From Chloracidobacterium sp. UBA3360 (GTDB lineage Bacteria; Acidobacteriota; Blastocatellia; Pyrinomonadales; Pyrinomonadaceae): 18,357 nt of DNA. The notes below the pieces were generated by a model. The model worked only from the letters and a program-made list of their open reading frames with translations, made no database searches and was not told the origin of the DNA. This document shows positions 7,605 to 15,430 of the stretch, one piece after another; the first letter of the stretch is position 1; each line of letters starts with the position of its first letter. Location: assembly GCA_002360555.1 (NCBI GenBank), contig DEQS01000039.1, positions 1 through 18,357 of the forward strand, in the 5' to 3' direction. Made by a program: the position numbers and the translations under genes.

Positions 7605-7913
7605 ATGAATTGGTCTAGCAGTAAAGGTTTTATCAGTCGGGCTTTACCATTTGCCGCAACATTTTTGGTCGCGGTTTTTATCACCAGCTTTTTCGTGGAT
7701 CTCAACGGACCGCGAATGCGCGGCTTTCACGGTAAGCGTCACCAGGAAATGATGCGGTTGAGAATGGAGAATCAAGAGCTTCGAAAGGAAAATTTTCGTT
7801 TGCAAGAGCAACTTGATAGCCAACAGTTGGGGCTTGGCCACAAACATCCCGGCAAAGAAGAATGTGAGACCCGGGTCTTTGATATACCGGTTGCACCCCA
7901 GGCACAAAAATAG
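7605..7913 (+). CDS. Small membrane-anchored coiled-coil protein
   Basis: Unrecognised 102-aa protein. A good ribosome-binding site (AAGGAG at 7590-7595, spacing 9) supports this start. One hydrophobic segment (about residues 11-30, ALPFAATFLVAVFITSFF) is followed by a basic stretch (RMRGFHGKRHQ) and a short leucine-patterned helix (MENQELRKENFRLQEQL, about residues 50-67) likely to form a coiled coil. The C-terminus is polar with a single Cys. The topology suggests an anchored dimerising protein. It is expressed divergently from ruvA and sits 74 bp before the microcompartment operon; no direct link to it is shown. Confidence 0.7.
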   Translation: MNWSSSKGFISRALPFAATFLVAVFITSFFVDLNGPRMRGFHGKRHQEMMRLRMENQELRKENFRLQEQLDSQQLGLGHKHPGKEECETRVFDIPVAPQAQK

Positions 7914-7934
7914 ATTTTTGTAAGCACGGACTAG

Positions 7935-7975
7935 CCACAGATTAACCTTACCCGAAAGGATGTGTTAATCTGTGG
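7935..7975. terminator. 12-bp perfect inverted repeat before the BMC operon
   Basis: CCACAGATTAAC (7935-7946) pairs perfectly with GTTAATCTGTGG (7964-7975) around a 17-nt loop. The trailing sequence TTTCCTAATTTT is only partly T-rich, so this may be a weak terminator of the 102-aa gene, an attenuator or an operator for the aldolase gene that starts at 7988. Confidence 0.45.
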
Positions 7976-7987
7976 TTTCCTAATTTT

Positions 7988-8788
7988 ATGGACGAATCCT
8001 CCGCTCGAAAACTTATTGTCGAGGTCGGCAAGCTGCTTTACGAACGCAGCTATGTCGTTGCGTTTGATGGCAACGTCAGCATCCGATTGGACGACAACAC
8101 GGTGCTTGCAACGCCGACGATGACGTCAAAAGGGCGGATGACGGAGGATTGTCTTGCCTTGACGGATATCGAGGGCAAGCCGCTAAATGACAAACGGGCG
8201 TCGTCCGAACTGGCGATGCATCTGCTCATCTATAAGATGCGGCCTGATATTAACGCCGTCTGTCATGCTCACCCGGCTCACGGGACTGCGTTTGCGGTTG
8301 CCGGACTTGCGATAGACCAACCGATCCTTTCAGAAGTGGTTTTGACGCTCGGATGTGTGCCGCTGACGGCTTACGGAACTCCTTCGACCGACGAACTGAC
8401 CGAGGCGATGAAGCCTTTTGTTCCGCATCACAACGCACTTTTGATGGCGAATCATGGAGCTGTCGCATACGGCGAACATCTCTGGCAGGCGTATGACAGG
8501 CTTGAGACGCTCGAACATACCGCGAAGATCGCAATTCTCGCAAAAGCGTTGGGCGGTGCAAACGACATTCCAAAAGAAGCTATCGGAAAGCTGATAAAAT
8601 TAAGAGAAAAGGCAGGTTTCCTTGGGGAAAACGCCCGTTGTCAGGCTTGCGGATATCTGCACGAAAACGATATTGCTTGTGATCTCGACGTAAATTATCC
8701 CGTTCAGGGCGATTCGAACGGCAAAAAGATCTCATTTACACGCGAAGAGTTGATCGAGCTTTTGAGCCAAGCGGCCAAGTTGGGTTAA
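7988..8788 (+). CDS. Class II aldolase (FucA/AraD family), microcompartment-associated
   Basis: Zinc-dependent aldolase of the L-fuculose-1-phosphate / L-ribulose-5-phosphate 4-epimerase family. It most likely cleaves a sugar phosphate to dihydroxyacetone phosphate plus an aldehyde. Glu74 (in SSE), His93 and His95 (HAH) and His156 (NHG) line up one residue off E. coli FucA Glu73, His92, His94 and His155, so the active site looks intact. The family is usually about 210-230 aa. This protein has 266, with a tail holding a CxxC (Cys218, Cys221), Cys231 and a final amphipathic helix (FTREELIELLSQAAKLG, 250-266) that could be an encapsulation or docking peptide. First gene of a BMC operon with no clear ribosome-binding site. 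The exact sugar substrate is not visible. Confidence 0.88.
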   Translation: MDESSARKLIVEVGKLLYERSYVVAFDGNVSIRLDDNTVLATPTMTSKGRMTEDCLALTDIEGKPLNDKRASSELAMHLLIYKMRPDINAVCHAHPAHGTAFAVAGLAIDQPILSEVVLTLGCVPLTAYGTPSTDELTEAMKPFVPHHNALLMANHGAVAYGEHLWQAYDRLETLEHTAKIAILAKALGGANDIPKEAIGKLIKLREKAGFLGENARCQACGYLHENDIACDLDVNYPVQGDSNGKKISFTREELIELLSQAAKLG

Positions 8789-8823
8789 ACTAACAAAACT
8801 TTCGTAATTCTAAAAGACGAACC

Positions 8824-8828
8824 AGGAG
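8824..8828 (+). promoter_or_regulatory. Strong ribosome-binding site of the BMC-H gene
   Basis: AGGAG lies 7 nt before the ATG at 8836. It is the only clear Shine-Dalgarno site in the microcompartment operon, which fits the need for far more hexamer than pentamer or enzyme. Confidence 0.6.
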
Positions 8829-8835
8829 CAAATAA

Positions 8836-9114
8836 ATGCAAGAAGCATTAGGAATGGTTGAAACCAAGGGACTCGTGGCGACTATCGAAGCGGCAGACGC
8901 AATGGTCAAAGCAGCGAACGTTCAACTCGTATCGTACGAGAAGATCGGAGCGGGATTTGTCACGGCTATCGTCCGTGGCGACGTTGCCGCTGTAAAAGCA
9001 GCGACAGATGCCGGAGCCGCCGCCGCACGACGCGTTGGCGAACTCGTCAGCGTCCACGTCATCCCGCGTCCGCATTCAAGCGTTGATGAGACGCTGCCAG
9101 TAGTGAAGAAGTAG
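8836..9114 (+). CDS. BMC-H microcompartment shell hexamer protein
   Basis: Single-domain bacterial microcompartment shell protein of 92 aa, the usual size. It starts with the family signature EALGMVETKGLVATIEAADAM and has the pore-loop region YEKIGAGFVTAIVRGDV (about residues 35-51), where most relatives have a KxGSG or similar motif; the Gly-Ala-Gly-Phe here defines the central pore. It would tile the flat facets of a polyhedral shell. This is the only hexamer gene in the operon and no tandem-domain BMC-T is present. It lies 47 bp after the aldolase and has the best ribosome-binding site of the operon. Polar C-terminal tail (SSVDETLPVVKK). Confidence 0.95.
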   Translation: MQEALGMVETKGLVATIEAADAMVKAANVQLVSYEKIGAGFVTAIVRGDVAAVKAATDAGAAAARRVGELVSVHVIPRPHSSVDETLPVVKK

Positions 9115-9125
9115 GCAGTTGCAGT

Positions 9126-9164
9126 GGCAGTCGGCAGTGGTCGATTGAGACACTGTCTACTGCC
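9126..9164 (+). other. Intercistronic hairpin between hexamer and pentamer genes
   Basis: GGCAG (9126-9130) and CAGTG (9135-9139) can pair with CACTG (9151-9155) and CTGCC (9160-9164), giving an interrupted stem-loop in the 70-bp gap after the BMC-H stop. The arms consist of GGCAGT-type simple repeats. It could stabilise the upstream mRNA or lower pentamer expression; this is inference. Confidence 0.4.
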
Positions 9165-9184
9165 GCTGCCTACCGCCAACAGAT

Positions 9185-9454
9185 ATGATTATTGCCAGAA
9201 TACTGGGCACCGTCGTGTCCACGCAAAAAGACGAACGCCTGCACGGAAAAAAGCTGCTCATCGTCAAGCCGATCAATCTCGACGGCACTGACCAGAGCGG
9301 CTATGTTGTTTCCGTTGATACGGTCGGGGCTGGCTTTCATGAAAAAGTGATCGTCGTCAGCGGCTCGTCCGCACGTCTTGCTGAGGGTAATAAAGATTGC
9401 CCGGTGGATTCAGCGATCATTGGCGTTATTGACGAGATTGACTTTCACGCGTAA
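9185..9454 (+). CDS. BMC-P pentameric shell vertex protein 1 (EutN/CcmL family)
   Basis: An 89-aa single-domain EutN/CcmL/PduN protein. The signature is present at both ends: MIIARILGTVVSTQKDERLHG with KLLIVKP after it, and DSAIIGVIDEID near the end. Five copies form the pentamer that caps a shell vertex. This copy is the closest of the three to the compact family pattern. No ribosome-binding site is evident. It is followed after 8 bp by a second paralogue. Confidence 0.93.
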   Translation: MIIARILGTVVSTQKDERLHGKKLLIVKPINLDGTDQSGYVVSVDTVGAGFHEKVIVVSGSSARLAEGNKDCPVDSAIIGVIDEIDFHA

Positions 9455-9462
9455 TTTTTCAA

Positions 9463-9738
9463 ATGCAGATCGCCCGCGTCATCGGAACCGTAGTCGCGAC
9501 CGTTAAGAATGAAGCTCTCGACGGACGAAAGTTTCTTATCGTCCAGACGCTCGACGCGGATCTTAGACCGAAGGGAAGCCCTACCATCGCGCTTGATGCA
9601 GTCGGCGCTGGTGAGGGCGAATTGGTTTTTTGGTGTCGAGGCAAGGAGGCGTCGTTTCCGTTCAAACGTGACGAAACGCCGACGGACTGCACCATTGTCG
9701 GAATCATTGATTCGGACGCGCACGTTTTTAATCCATAA
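9463..9738 (+). CDS. BMC-P pentameric shell vertex protein 2 (EutN/CcmL family)
   Basis: A 91-aa paralogue of the neighbouring vertex proteins. The start MQIARVIGTVVATVKNEALDG and the end CTIVGIIDS follow the family. Between them the loop is distinctive: FWCRGKEASFPFKRDE carries a Cys and several charges where paralogues have small residues, so its outer face or pore edge differs. The stop codon abuts the next start (TAAATG), so translation is probably coupled. Confidence 0.92.
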   Translation: MQIARVIGTVVATVKNEALDGRKFLIVQTLDADLRPKGSPTIALDAVGAGEGELVFWCRGKEASFPFKRDETPTDCTIVGIIDSDAHVFNP

Positions 9739-10050
9739 ATGTTGTTAGCAAAAGTCATCGGTAACGTTGTCGCAACGCAGAAAAATCAGCGTTATGAGGG
9801 GACGCGTGCGATGTTATGCCGCCAGATCACGCCCGAGGGTGAGGACATGGATTACACTTGCATCGCTTTGGATTCCGTGAACTCAGGTGAGGGCGACATC
9901 GTGATCATTGCTCAGGAAGGTTGGTCGGCATCGACGGCCGCGACGGGCAAGCCCGGTGCTGCGATCGATTCGGCAATAGTCGGAGTCGTTGATTATATCG
10001 ACCTGCTCGGTCAAGAAAGTAAACACGGAAATGACAGCAAACGAAACTAA
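9739..10050 (+). CDS. BMC-P pentameric shell vertex protein 3 (EutN/CcmL family)
   Basis: A 103-aa vertex protein, the longest of the three. Start MLLAKVIGNVVATQKNQRYEG; conserved DSAIVGVVDYIDLLG near the end. It has an extra 10-12 residue polar tail (QESKHGNDSKRN) and an inserted segment around EGWSASTAATGKPGAA. It begins directly at the previous stop and its 3' end overlaps the next gene by 20 bp. Three different pentamers with one hexamer allow vertices of different identity in one shell. Confidence 0.92.
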   Translation: MLLAKVIGNVVATQKNQRYEGTRAMLCRQITPEGEDMDYTCIALDSVNSGEGDIVIIAQEGWSASTAATGKPGAAIDSAIVGVVDYIDLLGQESKHGNDSKRN

Positions 10051-10297
10051 AAATCCCACTGAACTCGCCGCCCTGTTTGCCGCCGTCGAGAAGATAACCA
10101 ATCGTCTCGATAAGCTTGAAAATAGCGGAGGTGCGGTTCGCGAACCGATATCCTCTCACCCGTCTCTCGACAAACTGACCATCGCTGAAGCTATTGCAGA
10201 CTCGATCTTTGGAGCAGAATTCAAAGAAAAGGCTTGCCAGTTTGAGCCCGGCAAGCCTTGTGACCACTGTTCGATGTGTAATTCCCGCGGTTTCTAA
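10031..10297 (+). CDS. Small BMC-operon protein with C-terminal four-Cys motif
   Basis: Unrecognised 88-aa protein. The start MTANETK at 10031 overlaps the last vertex gene by 20 bp; an earlier in-frame ATG at 9989 would overlap by 62 bp and is less likely. Residues 10-30 (TELAALFAAVEKITNRLDKLE) and 46-64 (LDKLTIAEAIADSIFGAEF) look like amphipathic helices, joined by a Ser/Gly/Pro-rich linker. The C-terminus has Cys69, Cys77, Cys80 and Cys83 (CDHCSMC at 77-83), a possible Zn or Fe-S site. Helices of this kind resemble encapsulation peptides, so it may be cargo, an adaptor or a metal/redox factor inside the compartment. The sequence over 10229-10259 also forms the lemA terminator on the other strand. 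Confidence 0.75.
   Translation: MTANETKNPTELAALFAAVEKITNRLDKLENSGGAVREPISSHPSLDKLTIAEAIADSIFGAEFKEKACQFEPGKPCDHCSMCNSRGF
10221..10259 (-). terminator. lemA operon terminator inside the convergent small BMC gene
   Basis: AAGGCTTGCC (10229-10238) and GGCAAGCCTT (10250-10259) form a perfect 10-bp stem with an 11-nt loop. Read on the minus strand the stem is followed by TTTTCTTT, as in a rho-independent terminator about 40 bp after the lemA stop. On the plus strand only GTGACC follows, so it would not stop the BMC operon. Confidence 0.65.
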
Positions 10298-10298
10298 A

Positions 10299-10964
10299 CT
10301 ACTTATTAGCAGGAGCGGCATTTGCCGGAGCAGGTGCTGCTGGAGCCGTTGTGGGTTTACGCATTGAATTAGCGTCGCCGACGCTCGGTGCCGTTTTAGC
10401 CTTTTCGTCTGCCTGGAAGAAAGGCTCTTCCTTGAACCCAAGCAACCCGGCAGTGAGTACCGCCGGGAATGAGTTGCGGGTCGTGTTAAATGTAGTTACG
10501 GCTTCGTTAAAGTCGAGACGGGCGGTATTGATACGATTTTCCGTACCCGAGAGCTCATCTTGAACTTTCATAAACGCCTCATTCGACCGTAGGACCGGAT
10601 AGTTTTCTTGCAGACTCAATAGCCGTCCGATCGTGCCGCCAAAGCTGTTATTGGCTTCGATCACGGCTTGTTTCTGTTCGGGCGTCTTGTCACCGCCGGT
10701 TCCTGTCGGAGCTGCCTGCTGGGCATTTAACAAGCGCGAACGCGCATCGGCGATCTGTCCGAAAACTTCCTGCTCTTGAATACCAGCCATTTTTGCGGTC
10801 TCGACAAGGTTAGGGATCAGGTCAGCGCGACGCTGCATTGCACTTTCTACGTTTGCCCACTTGCCTTTGACCTGCTGTTGTTTGGCGGTCAGGTCGTTGT
10901 AGCTGCATCCGCTCAGGCCAAAGGCGCCAACCAAAATTACGGTCAATAAAATTGCTCTTTTCAT
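10299..10964 (-). CDS. lemA: LemA family lipoprotein
   Basis: LemA-type helical-bundle protein of 221 aa. The start MKRAILLTVILVGAFGLSGC has AGGAG about 8 nt upstream and a lipobox LSGC (Cys20), so it is probably a lipoprotein; an open frame extends 27 codons upstream without support. Conserved LemA features are QRRADLIPNLVETAK (about 45-59) and the later helix with RINTARLDFNEAVTTFNTTRNSFP. The C-terminal 30 residues are Ala/Pro/Asn-rich. LemA proteins often sit beside TPM/YgcG genes, as here; their biochemical role is poorly known. Last gene of the minus-strand run, 10 bp after the nucleotidyltransferase-like gene. Confidence 0.9.
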   Translation of the reverse strand: MKRAILLTVILVGAFGLSGCSYNDLTAKQQQVKGKWANVESAMQRRADLIPNLVETAKMAGIQEQEVFGQIADARSRLLNAQQAAPTGTGGDKTPEQKQAVIEANNSFGGTIGRLLSLQENYPVLRSNEAFMKVQDELSGTENRINTARLDFNEAVTTFNTTRNSFPAVLTAGLLGFKEEPFFQADEKAKTAPSVGDANSMRKPTTAPAAPAPANAAPANK

Positions 10965-10974
10965 AATAATTCTC

Positions 10975-11691
10975 CTATTTTCCGGCGGCATCGACCGCGT
11001 CAATAACTTTTTCGATCTGCTCCATATACTCGCCAAAAAGTGCATTGGCGCTCGTTTCGTCTAATTTCACGGTGAGACTATTCTCACGAATATTAAAGAT
11101 TTTTTCAAACGAAGCCCCGTCGATCTGCAGATGCTTGACCGTCTGAGCGACGATCTCAGGCTTAGTCGCGGGCGGTGTCTGACCGCCGATTATAAGCACG
11201 GCCCTAAATAACGCCGCAAAACTCGCCAGGCTTTCCGCCATCAGCCGTTTTAATCCATCAACGGACGCTGACGCAGGAATATACTGCCTTCGGAGTTGTA
11301 TCAGCTTGCTGCGAAGCTCATATTCCGTCTGCAAACGCAGGAATTTGTCCGAGATATTCAGCCCGGCGAGCACATCAGGACCGAATAAAACTTTATGAGC
11401 GACTGTCATCTGGTGAAACTCGATTGGGAACACATCAGCCGCATTTTGCAGCTCAGACTCGGTAAAATAAACGGGAACGGGATTGCCCAGCCGCGTCCAT
11501 TCACGAATACAAGCCTGCGCATTTCTGAGGTCGGCCGGGCCTATCTTTTTTAACGCGACGAGTATGTTGTAGTCCGATTGACGAGGCACAAAATCACCCG
11601 CCGCCGCCGACCCATATAGCACAACCGACACCAGATTGTCGCGATGGGTTGAACGCAGATCATCGATAAAATCAGCGAAATAGTGGTTCAT
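10975..11691 (-). CDS. Nucleotidyltransferase-like protein (pol-beta fold)
   Basis: 238 aa from the MNHYFADF start, which lies 4 bp after the TPM stop. The alternative upstream frame is only the reverse reading of the Gly-rich tail of the TPM gene. The pol-beta nucleotidyltransferase motif is GSAAAGDFVPRQSDYN (27-42): Gly27-Ser28 and Asp40 are kept, but the second metal-binding Asp is Asn42. A helical C-terminal domain follows (about 125-238). The Asn at the metal site means transfer of a nucleotide is uncertain. The gene sits between TPM and lemA, which are usually direct neighbours, and is probably co-translated with them. I cannot name a substrate. Confidence 0.7.
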   Translation of the reverse strand: MNHYFADFIDDLRSTHRDNLVSVVLYGSAAAGDFVPRQSDYNILVALKKIGPADLRNAQACIREWTRLGNPVPVYFTESELQNAADVFPIEFHQMTVAHKVLFGPDVLAGLNISDKFLRLQTEYELRSKLIQLRRQYIPASASVDGLKRLMAESLASFAALFRAVLIIGGQTPPATKPEIVAQTVKHLQIDGASFEKIFNIRENSLTVKLDETSANALFGEYMEQIEKVIDAVDAAGK

Positions 11692-11695
11692 AATG

Positions 11696-12610
11696 TTACC
11701 AATCTCCTCCGGCACCGCCACCTCCAAAATCTCCGCCTCCTCCAAATCCGCCCCAGTCTCCGCCGCTTGAAGAGCCCGAATCGCTTGAAGACGATGATGA
11801 GCCCCCGGAAAGTGCAGCCCCAATAATGCCGCCGATCACTGCCGACGCGATGTCGCCGCCACTACTACTGCGACCGCCACCGCCAAATCCGCCGCCACCC
11901 CAACGGTTCCGGTCACTGGCAGATGGGCCTCCTTTGTTTCCTCGCGACGCGATCAAGATCACGATTACGATCAGGATTATTCCGGCACAACAAAACAATC
12001 CGAAAAAGGCTCCACCTGAGCCGCTGTCACTGCTAGGTTGCCGAACTGTATTGGAGTTACCGGACGTGTTCCCTTTGTTGCGGATCGTCGCTATGTAAGC
12101 GTCGATCGTGTCCGAGATACCTTTGGCGTAATTGGCCTTTTTGAACTCAGGTACGAGAAATTGCCGCTGCAGACTGCCGACTACGCCATCGGGGAGTTCG
12201 TCCTCGAGGTCTTTGCTGACTTGGGTTAAATATTTGCGATCGTCGATCGCGATAAACAATAAAGCACTGGGATTGTCGTCATCGACGGAGCCGATCTTCC
12301 AGCCGCGGGCGACGGCGAGGGAATAGTCGAATATTGCCCGCTCGCCTGTCGTTTTTACAACGGCGACGGCGATCTCAACGGAGGGGTTTGTCGTGTCTTT
12401 GAGATTTTTGAGTTTAGTTTCAAGAGCCTGCTTGGTCGCCGGGTCGATGACACCGGCGTAATCGTTAACAAAACCGGTCGGCGGCGGGAGCGGCGAAGTG
12501 TTTTGCGACCACGGCTGGTTTTCTTGCGAAAACGCCGTTAGTCCGGCAACCAGGATCGCCAGTATGATTAGCAGTGGTTTCAATTGTCGCGGCAAAAAAT
12601 TGCGTTTCAT
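11696..12610 (-). CDS. TPM-domain (YgcG/Psb32-like) secreted membrane protein
   Basis: 304 aa from MKRNFLPRQL. The open frame extends 69 codons upstream into the 3' end of dnaX, but that part lacks any signal and is discarded. Signal peptide at residues 1-28. The TPM domain (about 46-178) begins GFVNDYAGVIDP and contains SALLFIAIDDRKYLTQ. One transmembrane segment lies at about 201-222 (FFGLFCCAGIILIVIVILIA). The tail (about 235-304) is very rich in Gly, Ser and Asp and ends GGDW, as in YgcG proteins. The TPM domain should face the periplasm. It lies 76 bp after dnaX and 4 bp before the nucleotidyltransferase-like gene, with lemA further on. Confidence 0.88.
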   Translation of the reverse strand: MKRNFLPRQLKPLLIILAILVAGLTAFSQENQPWSQNTSPLPPPTGFVNDYAGVIDPATKQALETKLKNLKDTTNPSVEIAVAVVKTTGERAIFDYSLAVARGWKIGSVDDDNPSALLFIAIDDRKYLTQVSKDLEDELPDGVVGSLQRQFLVPEFKKANYAKGISDTIDAYIATIRNKGNTSGNSNTVRQPSSDSGSGGAFFGLFCCAGIILIVIVILIASRGNKGGPSASDRNRWGGGGFGGGGRSSSGGDIASAVIGGIIGAALSGGSSSSSSDSGSSSGGDWGGFGGGGDFGGGGAGGDW

Positions 12611-12686
12611 TAAATATGAACTGAGTTTGCCAAATCTATAAACAATACGAAAGTTTGCGTGACGATGTTCGGTAAATCGTTTGGGG

Positions 12687-14612
<1,926 letters not shown>

Positions 14613-14947
14613 TTGTTAAAGGATAAAGGATAAAGCGGCAGTTGTCAGTTGTCGGTGGTCAGTTGTCAGTGGCCGCAGGCGAATTTTTGGCGACCTTGAC
14701 GCAAAAAAGCATGAAAAACCCCTCAAAATTGAGCATCGCAGGTGTATCAAATCGACAAAAGTGGGTAGATCCGTCATTTTCGTGGATCTTTGCGGAACAG
14801 ATGAGCGGTTTTCGCCTGCGATCCTCCACGCCGCCGTTTAACCCGTTTTTGGGCTAATCTCCGCTTCGCCGTTTCGCCGCGTCAACTATCGGGTTCGCAT
14901 ACTTGACAAAACGTTGCAACTATGAGACATTCATTCACAAATAGATC
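14613..14947. other. Intergenic region with simple and inverted repeats
   Basis: No convincing gene in 335 bp. Near dnaX there is AAAGGATAAAGGATAAAG, then a GTCAGTTGTCAGT-type simple repeat at about 14640-14672. CGCAGGCGAA (14674-14683) pairs with TTCGCCTGCG (14811-14820), enclosing a smaller hairpin AGATCC/GGATCT (14767-14772, 14784-14789). This nested pairing might be a structured RNA or a small inserted element. A frame of 71 codons here (14642-14857) lacks coding character. Confidence 0.45.
14903..14931 (+). promoter_or_regulatory. Candidate promoter of the 123-aa gene
   Basis: A perfect TTGACA at 14903-14908 is followed, after 17 bp, by GACATT at 14926-14931, a poor -10 match. Transcription would start only a few bases before the ATG at 14948, giving a nearly leaderless mRNA, which fits the lack of a ribosome-binding site. 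Confidence 0.4.
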
Positions 14948-15319
14948 ATGTTTAAGAATTGGGAAGAATTTGCGCTTGGGCCGGAGAACCGGCGCGAAGC
15001 GATGCATGTGACGCTGAATGAAAAAGGCGAGATCATGATCGGGGCGACGGCCGCAGAAAGGTTTGGGCCGCACGAGCGGGCGGTGCTGCTGTATGACCGT
15101 TGGAACGGACTGGTCGGCGTTGCCCCGGCAAAGTCGGCAACCGCAAACTCGTTCCCGATCTTTGATAAGACAAACGGCCGCCACCGTGTGATCAGAGCCG
15201 GCAGATTTTTTCGCTATTACGGCATAGTCATGCCGCGAACAATGGCCTGCAAAGCTGAGATCGACGACGAAGGCGTGCTGGTGCTCGATCTTAAGGCGAC
15301 GCGGGCGGTGAGGAAGTAG
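14948..15319 (+). CDS. Conserved-looking hypothetical protein, 123 aa
   Basis: I do not recognise a named family. The first half (MHVTLNEKGEIMIGATAAERFG, then ERAVLLYDRWNGLVGVAPAK) has short beta strands around a conserved-looking turn and recalls small AbrB/SpoVT-like or phage-associated beta-barrel proteins that begin with a 'VTLnxxGEI' strand. The second half holds aromatic and basic residues (RFFRYYGIVMPRT), possibly for nucleic-acid contact. There are no Cys clusters, membrane segments or signal peptide, so it should be cytoplasmic. It has its own promoter candidate and a weak terminator, and lies before a KilA-N gene. A DNA-binding role is only a guess. Confidence 0.65.
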   Translation: MFKNWEEFALGPENRREAMHVTLNEKGEIMIGATAAERFGPHERAVLLYDRWNGLVGVAPAKSATANSFPIFDKTNGRHRVIRAGRFFRYYGIVMPRTMACKAEIDDEGVLVLDLKATRAVRK

Positions 15320-15320
15320 G

Positions 15321-15360
15321 AGCATTTCTTGAAATGGGACAGCGATCAATGCTATTTTTT
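15321..15360 (+). terminator. Weak possible terminator of the 123-aa gene
   Basis: AGCATT (15321-15326) pairs with AATGCT (15348-15353) and is followed by ATTTTTT. The stem is short and the loop is 21 nt, so efficiency is doubtful. Confidence 0.3.
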
Positions 15361-15367
15361 GTGCAAG

Positions 15368-15395
15368 TTTTACAAAATAGATCGACGGATATAAT
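15368..15395 (+). promoter_or_regulatory. Candidate promoter of the KilA-N gene
   Basis: A perfect TATAAT at 15390-15395 with TTTTAC at 15368-15373 and a 16-bp spacer. An overlapping inverted repeat, CTATTTT at 15352-15358 with AAAATAG at 15374-15380, surrounds the -35 region and could be an operator. Confidence 0.5.
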
Positions 15396-15430
15396 CCCCT
15401 CAAGGTTGAAAGGGTTTTCGGTGCACTGTA

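Noticed and set aside
11692..11823. Upstream 44-codon extension of the nucleotidyltransferase-like gene
   Set aside because: It is the alternative-frame reading of the Gly-rich tail of the TPM gene; the ATG at 11691 begins the conserved fold.
14642..14857. 71-codon plus-strand frame upstream of the 123-aa gene
   Set aside because: Begins in a simple repeat, has no ribosome-binding site and no protein-like pattern; lies over inverted repeats.
14882..15403. Minus-strand frame of 173 codons opposite the 123-aa gene
   Set aside because: Low-complexity antisense translation; the plus-strand frame has a TTGACA promoter element and a coherent protein.
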